A stretch of 31,173 nucleotides of DNA from the IMG/VR virus record IMGVR_UViG_3300006735_000008, positions 1 to 31,173 of that record. One strand, 5' to 3'. The translations under genes and the position numbers were made by a program. The notes below the pieces were generated by a model. The model was given only the letters and a program-made list of their open reading frames with translations, was not told the DNA's origin and searched no databases. Each line of letters opens with the position of its first letter. Within the stretch, counting starts at the first letter, position 1. Below, one piece after another: positions 1 through 7,212 of this stretch. This stretch comes from a virus.

Positions 1-123
1 TGAAAAAAAAAACTTATAGCTGACAGTGTAAAACTCATTGGAAATTGTTTCATTGTTTCCGCTTTACTCTCTGTTGGCTGATAATCTTCAATTTCATATC
101 GTCCATATACGTCTTGTGGTCCA
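1..123. repeat. Terminal direct repeat, first copy (circular genome overlap)
   Basis: Bases 1-123 are identical to 31051-31173. The chaperone reading frame runs without interruption from 515 through base 1 into 31050, which shows that the two ends are joined in the real molecule. An exact repeat of this size is what an assembler leaves when a circular or circularly permuted genome is opened at an arbitrary point. A true packaged terminal repeat cannot be excluded, but a cut inside a coding sequence makes that less likely. The unit genome is 31,050 bp. Confidence 0.95.
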
Positions 124-515
124 ACAAGAGGTCTATACAAAATACTCATTATGTGTTCCATATTATTTAACACATTATCGTTGCAATAGGTTTCAAGGTC
201 TATAAATTCGCCTGTTGTCATATCAGATAAATTTGGTATGAATCCATATTGTTTGCCGTTAAAATCTACAACCTGTTCAAGCTCATCTTTGTCAGGATTG
301 TACTCTGTTATTTTTTTTAGCTCCACAGCTAATCTCTCAACGTCTTTCACTGATAGTCTTATCAGGTGTTCAGGTTTTATTCCACATAATATAGTAACAC
401 TGTCAAGCAATTTTTTTCTCTCTGTTTTATCACTGACGATATTTTCGTGATACTCCTTGTATTGTTGAATTGTTATGTCTGACCAATCAGTGGGGACGTT
501 TACTTCTATCTTCAT
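1..515 (-). CDS. Tail assembly chaperone, frame-0 product (G-like), 5' part
   Basis: The reading frame starts at ATG 513-515 (MKIEVNVPTDWSDITIQQ) and continues past base 1 into 31050, ending at the TAG at 30966-30968, for 199 residues in total. I call it the shorter (G-like) tail assembly chaperone of a long-tailed phage for three reasons. A second frame in the -1 phase overlaps its 3' end. A canonical A AAA AAG slippery heptamer lies eight codons before its stop. Tail genes, including a tape measure, follow downstream. In siphoviruses the G and G-T products together fold the tape measure protein. The protein is mixed helical and has no recognisable enzyme motif. The name rests on genetic architecture, not on a family match. 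The window is cut inside this gene; the rest is listed at 30966-31173. Confidence 0.75.
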   Translation of the reverse strand, partial: MKIEVNVPTDWSDITIQQYKEYHENIVSDKTERKKLLDSVTILCGIKPEHLIRLSVKDVERLAVELKKITEYNPDKDELEQVVDFNGKQYGFIPNLSDMTTGEFIDLETYCNDNVLNNMEHIMSILYRPLVGPQDVYGRYEIEDYQPTESKAETMKQFPMSFTLSAISFFF

Positions 516-694
516 TTCATTAAATATAAAAAAGGTTCATTTTGTTTTTAAGACAATTTTTTTGTCTTCTAAGCGTGTTTTGTTTCCTTCGTGTCCGATT
601 ACATTCAAACTTTACAATCGTTAATTTCCATTGTAAAAACCGTCAAATTTTAAAGTTTTAAATACTGCGGTTGTAGTTGCTTTTGCTAATATAA
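516..694. promoter_or_regulatory. Intergenic leader between terminase and tail chaperone, with inverted repeats
   Basis: No gene is seen in these 179 bases. They contain a perfect 8-bp inverted repeat, TTTACAAT (611-618) and ATTGTAAA (629-636) around an 11-base loop. A second hairpin (AAGACAA/TTGTCTT, about 560-577) lies close to the chaperone start. Bases 615-633 match 11825-11843 in opposite orientation with one mismatch in 19. The words AAGCGTG and TGTAAAAACC occur in the same order in both regions. This is the likely control region for the late tail genes. I found no exact TAnnTTTG promoter here on the minus strand. Confidence 0.5.
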
Positions 695-1861
695 TTAAAT
701 TACATAATACTTACCACTGTGCGTTGTCATAAGTTTATTCAAACAAACATATCTAACAGCGTCACAACTGTGGTTATGGGAGTCAATCGGTTTATTTAGC
801 AACTGACCGTTTTTGTCTGTAGACCACTTGTAATGTGTAAACTCTTTGATTGTGTTATCACTGTTCTTTGTTATGTGTATCTTGTATCGTCTCATTATAT
901 CAATCCCCATTTTAACACTGTCTGTTCCCTTCTTGGCGGGTTTGATATTGAATCCTTGTCTGTATATCTCCTCAATGCTTTTTGGCTCAGCGCTGTCACC
1001 TATTATTTCTGTTTGTCTTGTGATATTTAAGTCTCTTAACCTTTGACAAATATCTTGATTTGTTAGTCTTTTTTCATAAACAATTTCGTTCAAATACAAA
1101 TTGTTATCATATTTGAATACCTCTACCACTGCGGTTGGGTCGTTTGTAAATCCAAAATCCATTCCAATTCCCACAAGAGTTGCTTTTTCATTTACAGTGT
1201 TAATTAATTGAAAGTTTCTAAAAATTGTTTCAACGGCTAATCCTATCTCACCAAGACCGTACACTGTCCAATAATTGTCGTCAAGGTCTTTAAGTCTTTC
1301 AATCTCATTTATAGTTTCTTGTGGTAAAAAAGGATTGTCTAAATATGTTGATTTTATGAAGGTTGAATCATCTCTTGGAATTACTTTGTCATATATCCAA
1401 GAATATGGGTCAGAAGGATTGTAGTCAAGAAAAATGCGCTCAGTGGTCCTTAGTATTAACTGTTGGAAGTCTTCCCAATTAAATTCATTTGACTCATTAC
1501 ACCACAGATAGTTTCTTTTACGTCCTCTAATCTTCTGTGGTTGGTCAACACTGATGAATTCAAATTCGTTTCCGTTCAGATGATATGTCAAGTCAGATTT
1601 ATTGTGATGTTCAGGATTGTACAAATCAAGTTCCTCTAGTATATGAAACACGTCTTTGTATGCTGTTGCCTTCAAGGCAGGAAGCGTTTTTCTGCATATT
1701 GTGAAGACCTTACCTGTTGTTTGTAAAGCTAACACAATAAATAGTTGAGCAAGAGAATATGTTTTTGACGACCTAGTACCCCCCTGATTGACGACTATTC
1801 TACTTGTGGTGTCATAGTTTCTCTTGAAAACATTAGTTGTCTGTAGGTCTAGTCTTCTCAA
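695..1861 (-). CDS. terL: Terminase large subunit
   Basis: This is the packaging motor ATPase and headful nuclease, 388 aa. The N-terminal ATPase has a Walker A-like GGTRSSKT at residues 27-34 and a Walker B-like YLWCNESNE around 118-126, with E123 as the probable catalytic acid. The C-terminal RNase H-like nuclease shows its acidic triad as D235 (GIGMDFGFTND), D289 (IIGDSAEP) and D367 (SHNHSCDAVRY). The frame is closed by a TAA immediately upstream of TTG at 1861, and no ATG precedes the Walker A motif, so TTG is the likely start. It overlaps the small subunit by 29 bases, which suggests coupled translation. Length and motif order fit the Terminase_3/Terminase_6C type of tailed phages. Confidence 0.95.
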   Translation of the reverse strand: MRRLDLQTTNVFKRNYDTTSRIVVNQGGTRSSKTYSLAQLFIVLALQTTGKVFTICRKTLPALKATAYKDVFHILEELDLYNPEHHNKSDLTYHLNGNEFEFISVDQPQKIRGRKRNYLWCNESNEFNWEDFQQLILRTTERIFLDYNPSDPYSWIYDKVIPRDDSTFIKSTYLDNPFLPQETINEIERLKDLDDNYWTVYGLGEIGLAVETIFRNFQLINTVNEKATLVGIGMDFGFTNDPTAVVEVFKYDNNLYLNEIVYEKRLTNQDICQRLRDLNITRQTEIIGDSAEPKSIEEIYRQGFNIKPAKKGTDSVKMGIDIMRRYKIHITKNSDNTIKEFTHYKWSTDKNGQLLNKPIDSHNHSCDAVRYVCLNKLMTTHSGKYYVI

Positions 1862-2213
1862 TTACGTTAATTTTGATTTCACTTATTTGTTCACTGTTAG
1901 ATTTTAAATCAATTTCTTGTCTCTCCACATATCCTCTTTGTTTCCCTTTAGTCTTGAGATAAAATATGATTGACGTTTCTTTGTTGTTTTTTATGTTGTC
2001 TAACAGTTTTGATTCCACATAATCAAATTGTACATTTTGTAATTCATCAACACTGTTCTTAAAATCTTCATCTGTTTTAATCCAATCGTAATATGTGGTA
2101 CGACCTATTCCTGAGATTCTACAAGCTGTTGATACTACACATAAAGTCTTTTCAAGAGCTTCAAGCATAGCCTTCTTTTTTATGTGTTCGGATTTGTTCG
2201 GTTGTTTTGTCAT
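1833..2213 (-). CDS. terS: Terminase small subunit
   Basis: This 126-aa DNA-binding subunit recognises the packaging site and hands DNA to the large subunit. Residues 14-55 form a helix-turn-helix typical of phage small terminases (TACRISGIGRTTYYDWIKTDEDF). A helical oligomerisation segment follows (YVESKLLDNIKNNKETSIIF), then the characteristic FYLKTKGKQRGYVER stretch near 84-98. The start ATG overlaps the stop of the upstream dioxygenase gene by four bases, and the 3' end overlaps the large subunit, the usual small-then-large order. The assignment is based on this motif pattern and the position next to terL. Confidence 0.92.
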   Translation of the reverse strand: MTKQPNKSEHIKKKAMLEALEKTLCVVSTACRISGIGRTTYYDWIKTDEDFKNSVDELQNVQFDYVESKLLDNIKNNKETSIIFYLKTKGKQRGYVERQEIDLKSNSEQISEIKINVIEKTRPTDN

Positions 2214-3025
2214 AATCTTTTGTGTTCTCGTTGTTTTTTCAATTCTCTGATTCGTAGCAATTCGTCATCTACTGTTTCGCATTTCCACATTTGTTCCAGT
2301 GTATAATATACTATTGTGTATCTGTAACCTTTTGCGTGTGTTTTTATTATTGGTGTAACTCCGTGTATAATTTGTTGACCGTCAAATATCAAAAGATAAT
2401 CGTTGTCAATTTCAAATTTAAGATTATATTCAGGACATACCAAACGTCCTCCTGTTATACCGTTCTTAAAACACAGCATATTGCTTAAAACACCTTTAAA
2501 ATTGCCTTTGTCTGTATGATATCTTAGCTGATTATTTTGGTTTATTATTCCTGATGTAAAAGGCGTATCTGTTATTGTCCAATCTTTTTTCACCTTCTCT
2601 TTCACTATTTTGTAATGTTCTTTTAGTATATGTGGAAAGTATTCTTGATAGTAATTTGTTAGAGTTTTGCCGAAGTTTGTTATGATACTGTGTTGTTTGG
2701 GATAATCTCTTGCTGTTGTTACAGTGTTACAATAATCTTGTCTCAGCACTCGTCTTGGCATAAATCCGAACAGCTTTGATTTGCCTAGTTGTTTCATATA
2801 TGATGTACGGTTTGATTTAGCGTATTTCATAGAACGGACCGCCCAGTGTACGTCTTCTGTGTTCTCTTTTATCTTTTTGTATAAAATTATAGGTTGCCCA
2901 TTGTAATTTACAAGAGTATCTTCATTGATTAATCTTGTGGAGTCCTTTTCTGTGGCGAATTTCTTTTTGTATTCTTTTATATCAAGGATTTTATAATCTT
3001 TGTCTGTTAAATTAATTGTATTCAT
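2210..3025 (-). CDS. 2-oxoglutarate/Fe(II)-dependent dioxygenase, TET/JBP-like
   Basis: This 271-aa protein has a double-stranded beta-helix dioxygenase core. The iron ligands are visible as H170-x-D172 (RYHTDKGNFKG) and H221 (IIHGVTPI), with R235 (GYRYTIVYYT) as the likely 2-oxoglutarate anchor. A GGRLVCPEY turn and a DYLLIFDGQ strand lie between them. The HxD, GG.L, LLIFDG, HGV.PI, RY order resembles the TET/JBP family, which oxidises the methyl group of thymine or 5-methylcytosine in DNA. I infer that it hydroxylates a pyrimidine base in the phage DNA, most simply thymine to 5-hydroxymethyluracil, because no cytosine methyltransferase is seen in the window. The roughly 160 N-terminal residues are basic and may contact DNA. 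It overlaps both the amino acid:DNA transferase-like gene upstream and terS downstream. Dioxygenase fold is confident; substrate is inference. Confidence 0.75.
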   Translation of the reverse strand: MNTINLTDKDYKILDIKEYKKKFATEKDSTRLINEDTLVNYNGQPIILYKKIKENTEDVHWAVRSMKYAKSNRTSYMKQLGKSKLFGFMPRRVLRQDYCNTVTTARDYPKQHSIITNFGKTLTNYYQEYFPHILKEHYKIVKEKVKKDWTITDTPFTSGIINQNNQLRYHTDKGNFKGVLSNMLCFKNGITGGRLVCPEYNLKFEIDNDYLLIFDGQQIIHGVTPIIKTHAKGYRYTIVYYTLEQMWKCETVDDELLRIRELKKQREHKRL

Positions 3026-3866
3026 ATAGGTATTTATTTTGAAAGGTTTCCGCGCGAAAATCCCATAACACAGACCAATCTACTCCTTTTATGTGTTTGT
3101 AATGTTCTATCTCTTTGCCTAGTCTATCAATGTAATATCCCACATATCTTTTGCCTAGTCTATATTTTTTGTAAGCGCACAGTGTAGTTTCTATTTGAAA
3201 TATATCTCCTTGATGTTTTGTTTTTATGCTGAGGAATTCTCTCTGTAATGTGTTAATCTCTTTTTTTGTTAGTTTCTTTTTACTGTGGTGATTCATTAGG
3301 TCTGTTCTTCCAATGGCGTAAGCTAAACCGTTGCGACAAGATTTTGCCTGTGATAAATCAAGGGTGTGAGGTTCGCATTTTAGGTTTGTTATTCGGTTCA
3401 AAGTATCTAAGTAGTTAAATAGTGAAAATCTGCCAAAATAAGCAATTTTAAGAGCCTTTTGGTATGTTAGTTGATAGTTGTATTGCTTATCGTCTTTTAT
3501 CCCGTTAAAGAACAAATTTTGTTGGTTATTTTGCACTAACTGTTTATAACTGATGAAGCTCTTTACAAACTGATTATTGCTCTTGATTCTTAATCTGTCT
3601 GTCTGAAATTTTAAATGTGGTCTATTGTTTGTCCACCAATTTTGTAATCTGTGTAAATCTACGTTTTGATAATCAGGGAATTCATTGTACATAAAAAATA
3701 CTGTTGGAGCACAGTAACAGGTCCCGTACAAAAAAGCAATCCAATATCTCTGTTCCATATTTAGCTCAAATCTGTTAGCTATATAATCTAAACAGATGAT
3801 TGATGGGTCCACGTCCCTAGCTTTCATCATATCGTTATGGTATTCAGTGTAGGATTTAATACTCAT
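3012..3866 (-). CDS. Probable amino acid:DNA transferase / thymine pyrophosphorylase-family protein
   Basis: This 284-aa all-helical protein contains an aromatic-rich core with QRYWIAFLYGTCYCAPT (residues 39-55), NEFPDY (61-66), a W-W-N-NRP segment (77-83), KFQTDRLR (86-93) and SFISYKQLVQNNQQ (103-116). From memory this pattern resembles the phage families predicted to swap activated 5-hydroxymethyluracil for an amino acid or polyamine (amino acid:DNA transferases and alpha-glutamyl/putrescinyl-thymine pyrophosphorylases). The context supports that: a TET/JBP-like dioxygenase is encoded directly downstream and a glutamine amidotransferase directly upstream, all with overlapping ends. The role in base hypermodification is an inference. 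A remote DNA glycosylase-like fold is possible. I cannot identify catalytic residues with certainty. Confidence 0.55.
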   Translation of the reverse strand: MSIKSYTEYHNDMMKARDVDPSIICLDYIANRFELNMEQRYWIAFLYGTCYCAPTVFFMYNEFPDYQNVDLHRLQNWWTNNRPHLKFQTDRLRIKSNNQFVKSFISYKQLVQNNQQNLFFNGIKDDKQYNYQLTYQKALKIAYFGRFSLFNYLDTLNRITNLKCEPHTLDLSQAKSCRNGLAYAIGRTDLMNHHSKKKLTKKEINTLQREFLSIKTKHQGDIFQIETTLCAYKKYRLGKRYVGYYIDRLGKEIEHYKHIKGVDWSVLWDFRAETFQNKYLYEYN

Positions 3867-4449
3867 ATCTTTTCAGTGGTTCTAATTCTTCACAGTCCTT
3901 TATTCCTGACCTAGCAAATATGTCTCTTGTGGAAGCTATGTAAGTACAATTATTGTGTTTTGTTTGATAGGCAGGACGGTTTTCATTCCTTATTGCGCAC
4001 AATCTGTTATTTTCAATATATACACAAGCAAAGGAATAGTCCTTGTGATTTAATATGTTATCATCATATAATTTTTGTATCAAAACATATCCGTCATTTT
4101 CGTTGGGTATTTTGACCTCAAACTCACTTTCCATACCGATTGTTGACTTCATAGACAAAACGCCATTAAACGCCAAATTAATTGCCTTAAATTGTAAAGG
4201 CTGGTTGTTATTTAAGTCTTTATAGTCTCCACTTGTAGAATATCGGCAGTGTCCTATTAACAGTGTTGTATCAATGTTTTTAATTTTATTAATCATCTTT
4301 TGTAGGCTATGTGTTTTGTAAGTCTCTATATTTCCCTTGTGTAAATATGATATACCAAAACAGTGTAGTCCTCTTATTTTTGACTGATAAAATATGTCTG
4401 ATAAAAGTTTGTTGTCAATATGTCCAATAGCTCCAATGATAGAACACAT
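3856..4449 (-). CDS. Stand-alone class II glutamine amidotransferase (Ntn hydrolase)
   Basis: This 197-aa protein begins MCSIIGAIG, which exposes the N-terminal nucleophile Cys2 after methionine removal. The glutaminase signature follows in order: GHCRYSTSG (residues 66-74, with R69 contacting glutamine), NNQPL (81-85) and FNGVL (94-98, N95 and G96 forming the oxyanion hole). The domain has the usual size of a GATase2 and there is no synthase domain. It should hydrolyse glutamine and pass ammonia to a partner. The neighbours suggest that the partner belongs to a DNA base modification pathway, not purine or glucosamine synthesis. The start codon overlaps the ParB stop as TAATG and the 3' end overlaps the next gene by 11 bases. 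The catalytic assignment is strong; the acceptor is unknown. Confidence 0.85.
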   Translation of the reverse strand: MCSIIGAIGHIDNKLLSDIFYQSKIRGLHCFGISYLHKGNIETYKTHSLQKMINKIKNIDTTLLIGHCRYSTSGDYKDLNNNQPLQFKAINLAFNGVLSMKSTIGMESEFEVKIPNENDGYVLIQKLYDDNILNHKDYSFACVYIENNRLCAIRNENRPAYQTKHNNCTYIASTRDIFARSGIKDCEELEPLKRYEY

Positions 4450-5060
4450 TACAATCCAACACCGTTACTTTCGTGTTTCACTGATTGTTGTAAGTAAAAA
4501 TCTATACAGTGTTTTATTACTGATGAATTATCGTCTGTTTCAATTTCTTTCGCCACAATATCTAGTTTCGCTAACATCTCTGGGTATTCTTCACTGTCGT
4601 AATACAAAACAATCTGTTTTATTTCGTTTTCAAGATATGTGTCAAGCTCCTCTTTTAAATCGTTTTCTTCAACATCAGGCTCGTCACCAATAGCTAGTTC
4701 CCAATTTTCAAATCCCCACTGTATTAATTCTTCAGTGTCAAACACGTTTGCTAACATATCAAAATCAAACTGTCCAGTGTTTTTATTTAACCTAACATTG
4801 AGCTCACGTTCTCTGTTAATGTCTAAATCAACCTCAACACAGGGGACCTCTTTATATCCCAAATCCTTAGCAACTCTGACTCTTTGGTGCCCTCCTACAA
4901 TAATGTTTTTACGTTCCTTGTTTACGTTCACAATAATTGGGTCTACAAGACCGAAAGTTTGTATTGATGTTTTAAGCTGTTCATATTGATTTTTTTTCAA
5001 CATTCTCGGATTGTAGTCCGCCATTATCAGTGTACTAATTTTTTTATTGATTATTTTCAT
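4449..5060 (-). CDS. ParB/Srx-like nuclease-fold DNA-binding protein
   Basis: This 203-aa protein has the N-terminal ParB/sulfiredoxin domain: YNPRM (residues 16-20), the helix with TFGLVDPIIVN (35-45) and GGHQRVRVAKDLGYKEVPC (56-74), where the GGHQR box binds nucleotide. The C-terminal half is acidic (DEPDVEENDLKEELDTYLEN) and lacks the chromosome-partition HTH module. Phage proteins of this shape are commonly encoded in DNA-modification gene clusters beside methyltransferases or other base-modifying enzymes. Here it leads a tightly coupled run of four genes ending at terS. A role in recognising or processing DNA for modification is inference; plasmid-type partitioning is unlikely because no ParA is present. 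Confidence 0.8.
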   Translation of the reverse strand: MKIINKKISTLIMADYNPRMLKKNQYEQLKTSIQTFGLVDPIIVNVNKERKNIIVGGHQRVRVAKDLGYKEVPCVEVDLDINRERELNVRLNKNTGQFDFDMLANVFDTEELIQWGFENWELAIGDEPDVEENDLKEELDTYLENEIKQIVLYYDSEEYPEMLAKLDIVAKEIETDDNSSVIKHCIDFYLQQSVKHESNGVGL

Positions 5061-5077
5061 TGTTATTCATTTTAAAA

Positions 5078-5188
5078 TTATCTTCCTTGACCTCTGTATT
5101 TTTTCTGAGGTTTATTATTTTTACTGTGTACACCTTTGCGTTTTGTTCTCTTTTTTGTTCTGTGTATGTAACCTGCTCTTTTAACCAT
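5078..5188 (-). CDS. Very basic 36-residue conserved phage protein
   Basis: A 36-aa frame starts at ATG 5186-5188, overlaps the stop of the preceding gene by eight bases and ends 18 bases before the ParB start. The product (MVKRAGYIHRTKKRTKRKG...) is about 40% lysine and arginine and ends in KKYRGQGR. From memory, small proteins with the RKGVH...KNYRGQGR pattern occur in many phage genomes without an assigned function. The charge suggests nucleic acid binding. It is well below usual ORF length cut-offs, so it would be missed by default annotation. Confidence 0.7.
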   Translation of the reverse strand: MVKRAGYIHRTKKRTKRKGVHSKNNKPQKKYRGQGR

Positions 5189-5549
5189 TGTCGCAACTTT
5201 TTTCGTATACTCTTTTTAAATTGTCAAGGATTTTCTGATTACATTTTCCACAGTTATTAAATTGTGGAGGTGAACCAAAAGCGCTTGTGTATAATCTTTG
5301 TAACACATATTTTTGGTCTTTTGTTATCTGATTAGCTTTTTCAATTTCGGGTACAACTTGTTCATATATCCTCTTTTGGTCTTCTGTAAAAGGCGTTGTA
5401 TTTTTTATATGTGGAAACATAGCATTTAGTTTTTGCCTTCGTTCCTCACAACCACAATCGTCTCCGAAGATTTTTTTCACAATTTTTTTTATGCCTGTTT
5501 TTTCTGTGAATTTATTGATGTCGTCTCCTATTCCTTTTGATTTTACCAT
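5181..5549 (-). CDS. Hypothetical protein with two cysteine pairs
   Basis: This 122-aa protein opens with GIGDDINKFTEKTGIKKIVKK and carries CGC near residues 32-34 and CGKC near 100-103, so a metal site is possible. The middle is helical (FTEDQKRIYEQVVPEIEKANQITKDQKYVLQRLY). Such proteins occur in Bacteroidetes phages but I know no function. Its ATG overlaps the stop of a tiny upstream membrane peptide (ATGGTAA), and its end overlaps the basic 36-residue gene. It therefore belongs to the middle operon between replication and modification genes. Confidence 0.7.
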   Translation of the reverse strand: MVKSKGIGDDINKFTEKTGIKKIVKKIFGDDCGCEERRQKLNAMFPHIKNTTPFTEDQKRIYEQVVPEIEKANQITKDQKYVLQRLYTSAFGSPPQFNNCGKCNQKILDNLKRVYEKSCDNG

Positions 5550-5626
5550 ATAGCTAAGATTGTTAATGATAACAACAAAAGTACCACAAATAAATTTATT
5601 ATTGTTTCAATCTTTTTTTCTTCCAT
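5543..5626 (-). CDS. Putative 27-residue membrane peptide
   Basis: The frame from ATG 5624-5626 to TAA 5543-5545 encodes MEEKKIETIINLFVVLLLLS followed by LTILAIW, a single transmembrane helix after a short charged head. Its start lies within the 3' end of the sigma-like gene (stop at 5607) and its stop overlaps the next start, the same coupling seen throughout this operon. It fills the only gap between the two neighbours. The size is small enough that chance is possible, so I hold it as tentative. Confidence 0.4.
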   Translation of the reverse strand: MEEKKIETIINLFVVLLLLSLTILAIW

Positions 5627-6146
5627 TGATATGTTTTTTTATTTTATTAATGCTGTTATATAACGTGTTTCTGTTTATTCCTGTTGCTTTTGATAACGTG
5701 TTGAGAGAATGTCCCCACATTGTGTATAACTTAAAAACTTCTGCGTCAAACCAATTACACTGTTGTAAAATTTCTTCAGCTTTTTTTATGTTTATTTCAA
5801 GAGTTTCTTTGTCTTGTATTTCGGTATCTTTTTTGTGAGGAATTAGCCACTGTTCGTGCCAACTATTCATATCAAGATTGCCGTCAATTTTCTGATAATA
5901 CCTCTTGTATTTGTAAAAAAATGGAGATGTTTTACTGTGGTATTGATTTACCATAATTCTCACAATATAATATATCAGTGTTTCTTCTCTGATTAATTTA
6001 CTTATTTTGTCGCAGTCAGATTCGTAAAGAATTAAAACGGTCTCCTGTAATAAATCTTCACAGTCATTGTTTTTTGTAATTTTCTTTGAAATATCTTTTA
6101 ATTTCTGAAAATTATCTTCAACAAATATATCTAGTATTTTACACAT
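5607..6146 (-). CDS. Sigma-70 family-like (ECF-type) transcription factor
   Basis: This 179-aa protein resembles small ECF-type sigma factors. Residues about 20-60 look like region 2 (NDCEDLLQETVLILYESDCDKI, with the polar-acidic helix typical of core RNA polymerase binding). Residues 140-175 form a region 4 helix-turn-helix (LYTMWGHSLNTLSKATGINRNTLYNSINKIKKHI). It could redirect host polymerase to phage late promoters, which fits the lack of TAnnTTTG elements in front of the tail genes. Region 2 is weakly conserved, so a sigma-derived regulator that does not start transcription is an alternative. Confidence 0.65.
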   Translation of the reverse strand: MCKILDIFVEDNFQKLKDISKKITKNNDCEDLLQETVLILYESDCDKISKLIREETLIYYIVRIMVNQYHSKTSPFFYKYKRYYQKIDGNLDMNSWHEQWLIPHKKDTEIQDKETLEINIKKAEEILQQCNWFDAEVFKLYTMWGHSLNTLSKATGINRNTLYNSINKIKKHINGRKKD

Positions 6147-6445
6147 AAACTAGCTAACAAAGGTACATATTTTTTTAACTCCTTAAATTCCTGTGTTGAA
6201 ATCGGGTGAGTAATTATTTCTAACACTGATTCGTTTTTTCTTAAAAACGGCAGTATTTGTTCCTTCATTAATGTGTTAGTGAACGCAAAATATCTGTGTT
6301 CAATTATATTTCTGTACAAATCTCTGTAAATAAAATTCATTTCACGACCTTTGTCAGTGTAAATTGTTAACAATAGTTTGTTAGCATTCATTTTTTTCAG
6401 TGGGTTTTTAGGTTTACTATAATTTTTGTATGAGTAAAAGTTCAT
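6131..6445 (-). CDS. Hypothetical protein, 104 aa
   Basis: I do not recognise this protein. It is basic at the N terminus (YSKPKNPLKKMNANK) and has several aromatic residues in FIYRDLYRNIIEHRYFAF. Its ATG overlaps the stop of the VRR-NUC gene as ATGA, and its 3' end overlaps the sigma-like gene by 16 bases, so it is translated as part of the same message. No signal peptide or membrane helix is evident. Confidence 0.65.
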   Translation of the reverse strand: MNFYSYKNYSKPKNPLKKMNANKLLLTIYTDKGREMNFIYRDLYRNIIEHRYFAFTNTLMKEQILPFLRKNESVLEIITHPISTQEFKELKKYVPLLASLCVKY

Positions 6446-6807
6446 AATTTCTGTGATAAGTATTTTTCAATAATTGACACTGTTTCATCATATCCTTTGC
6501 TTACACAAGCATAATATCCTCTGTTATTTAAAGATTTTATCCATTGTTTTTGTTCTTTTGTGGCGTAACACTTTTTGTCTTTTTTTAACTCAATAGCTAG
6601 TCCACTGTAACTTCCACAAGGTTCGTAAATAAACAAATCAGGAAATCCTTTGACGTATCCTGTTGCCTTCATCATTTTTGCCATATACATTGATGACACT
6701 CTCATTCCTCCCGCAGACGCACAATATAACAGCTTAGGGTATTTTAAATTGAGGTATTTTATAACCTGTGATTGTACAAATGATTCTCCTCTTAATCTAA
6801 TCATCAT
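6442..6807 (-). CDS. VRR-NUC family nuclease
   Basis: This protein of about 121 aa is a PD-(D/E)XK-type VRR-NUC endonuclease. Visible motifs are the initial helix (GESFVQSQVIKYLNLKYP), SAGGMRVS, GFPDLFIYEP (the metal-binding Asp), GLAIELKK (the E-x-K pair) and the closing TKEQKQWIKSLNNRGYYACV. Phage members act on branched or flap DNA in replication and recombination. The frame stays open to 6918, but that would overlap the zinc-ribbon gene by 122 bases. The ATGATG at 6802-6807, overlapping the upstream stop, is the natural start. The core fold starts a few residues later, so nothing is lost. Confidence 0.88.
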   Translation of the reverse strand: MMIRLRGESFVQSQVIKYLNLKYPKLLYCASAGGMRVSSMYMAKMMKATGYVKGFPDLFIYEPCGSYSGLAIELKKDKKCYATKEQKQWIKSLNNRGYYACVSKGYDETVSIIEKYLSQKL

Positions 6808-7060
6808 AAAAAGTTTCAGAGGCGTATCCCTTCCAACAATTATCACTACAATATCCGTCTTCGTCCCACTCAGGAAATTCTTCACCACAAAATTTACACA
6901 TTGCGTTTCTTTGTTCACAGTATTCGTAACATTGTGAACACATTTCTATATCTGTTATTACAGGCGCTCCACAACAATTGCTTTCGCCTTCGGTTTCAAG
7001 ATTATATTCACCTATCAAATCAGGTCTTTCATATAACTTCTGTTTCAATTCTTTTTTCAT
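6797..7060 (-). CDS. Cysteine-rich zinc-ribbon protein, 87 aa
   Basis: The protein carries CCGAP, C-x2-C-x3-C (CSQCYEYC), C-x2-C (CKFCGEEFP) and CSDNC. That gives two or three zinc knuckles, the last resembling the zinc ribbons found near the C termini of host-derived proteins. It is acidic overall, so protein-protein contact is as likely as DNA binding. Both ends overlap their neighbours (a small zinc protein and the VRR-NUC nuclease). This places it in the replication and recombination operon. Confidence 0.75.
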   Translation of the reverse strand: MKKELKQKLYERPDLIGEYNLETEGESNCCGAPVITDIEMCSQCYEYCEQRNAMCKFCGEEFPEWDEDGYCSDNCWKGYASETFYDD

Positions 7061-7193
7061 TTTTAATCTGTTTAAGTTTTTGACTATCTTTTAATGCCCA
7101 CAATAAAAAACTTTTATTGCAAAACATACATTTACTGTCTTTTACCAGTGTCATTCTTTGACACCTGATACAAAATCTAAATATCTGACTCAT
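7029..7193 (-). CDS. Small zinc-finger protein, 54 aa
   Basis: The frame from ATG 7191-7193 to TGA 7029-7031 encodes MSQIFRFCIRCQRMTL, then CMFCNK, then a basic tail, so two CxxC knuckles 12 residues apart form a plausible single zinc ribbon. It fills the interval between the replication protein and the 87-aa zinc protein and overlaps the latter's start by 32 bases. It is too short for common length filters. Function unknown; nucleic-acid contact is plausible. Confidence 0.65.
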   Translation of the reverse strand: MSQIFRFCIRCQRMTLVKDSKCMFCNKSFLLWALKDSQKLKQIKNEKRIETEVI

Positions 7194-7212
7194 ATTTTTA
7201 TGTGTTTAATTA

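Noticed and set aside
1-123. Terminal repeat as a genuine phage packaged repeat
   Set aside because: The cut lies inside the chaperone coding sequence, and a short exact overlap is what circular assemblies produce; physical ends cannot be read from sequence alone.
611-636. Inverted repeat TTTACAAT/ATTGTAAA as a terminator after terL
   Set aside because: The stem is only A/T-rich with eight pairs and there is no T run directly behind it on the minus strand, so I keep it as a regulatory hairpin only.
1540-4540. CTGATGA words on the plus strand (about 1551, 3548, 4522) as extra hammerheads
   Set aside because: None is followed by a closable stem II, GAAA and a UH cleavage site; they lie within coding sequence.
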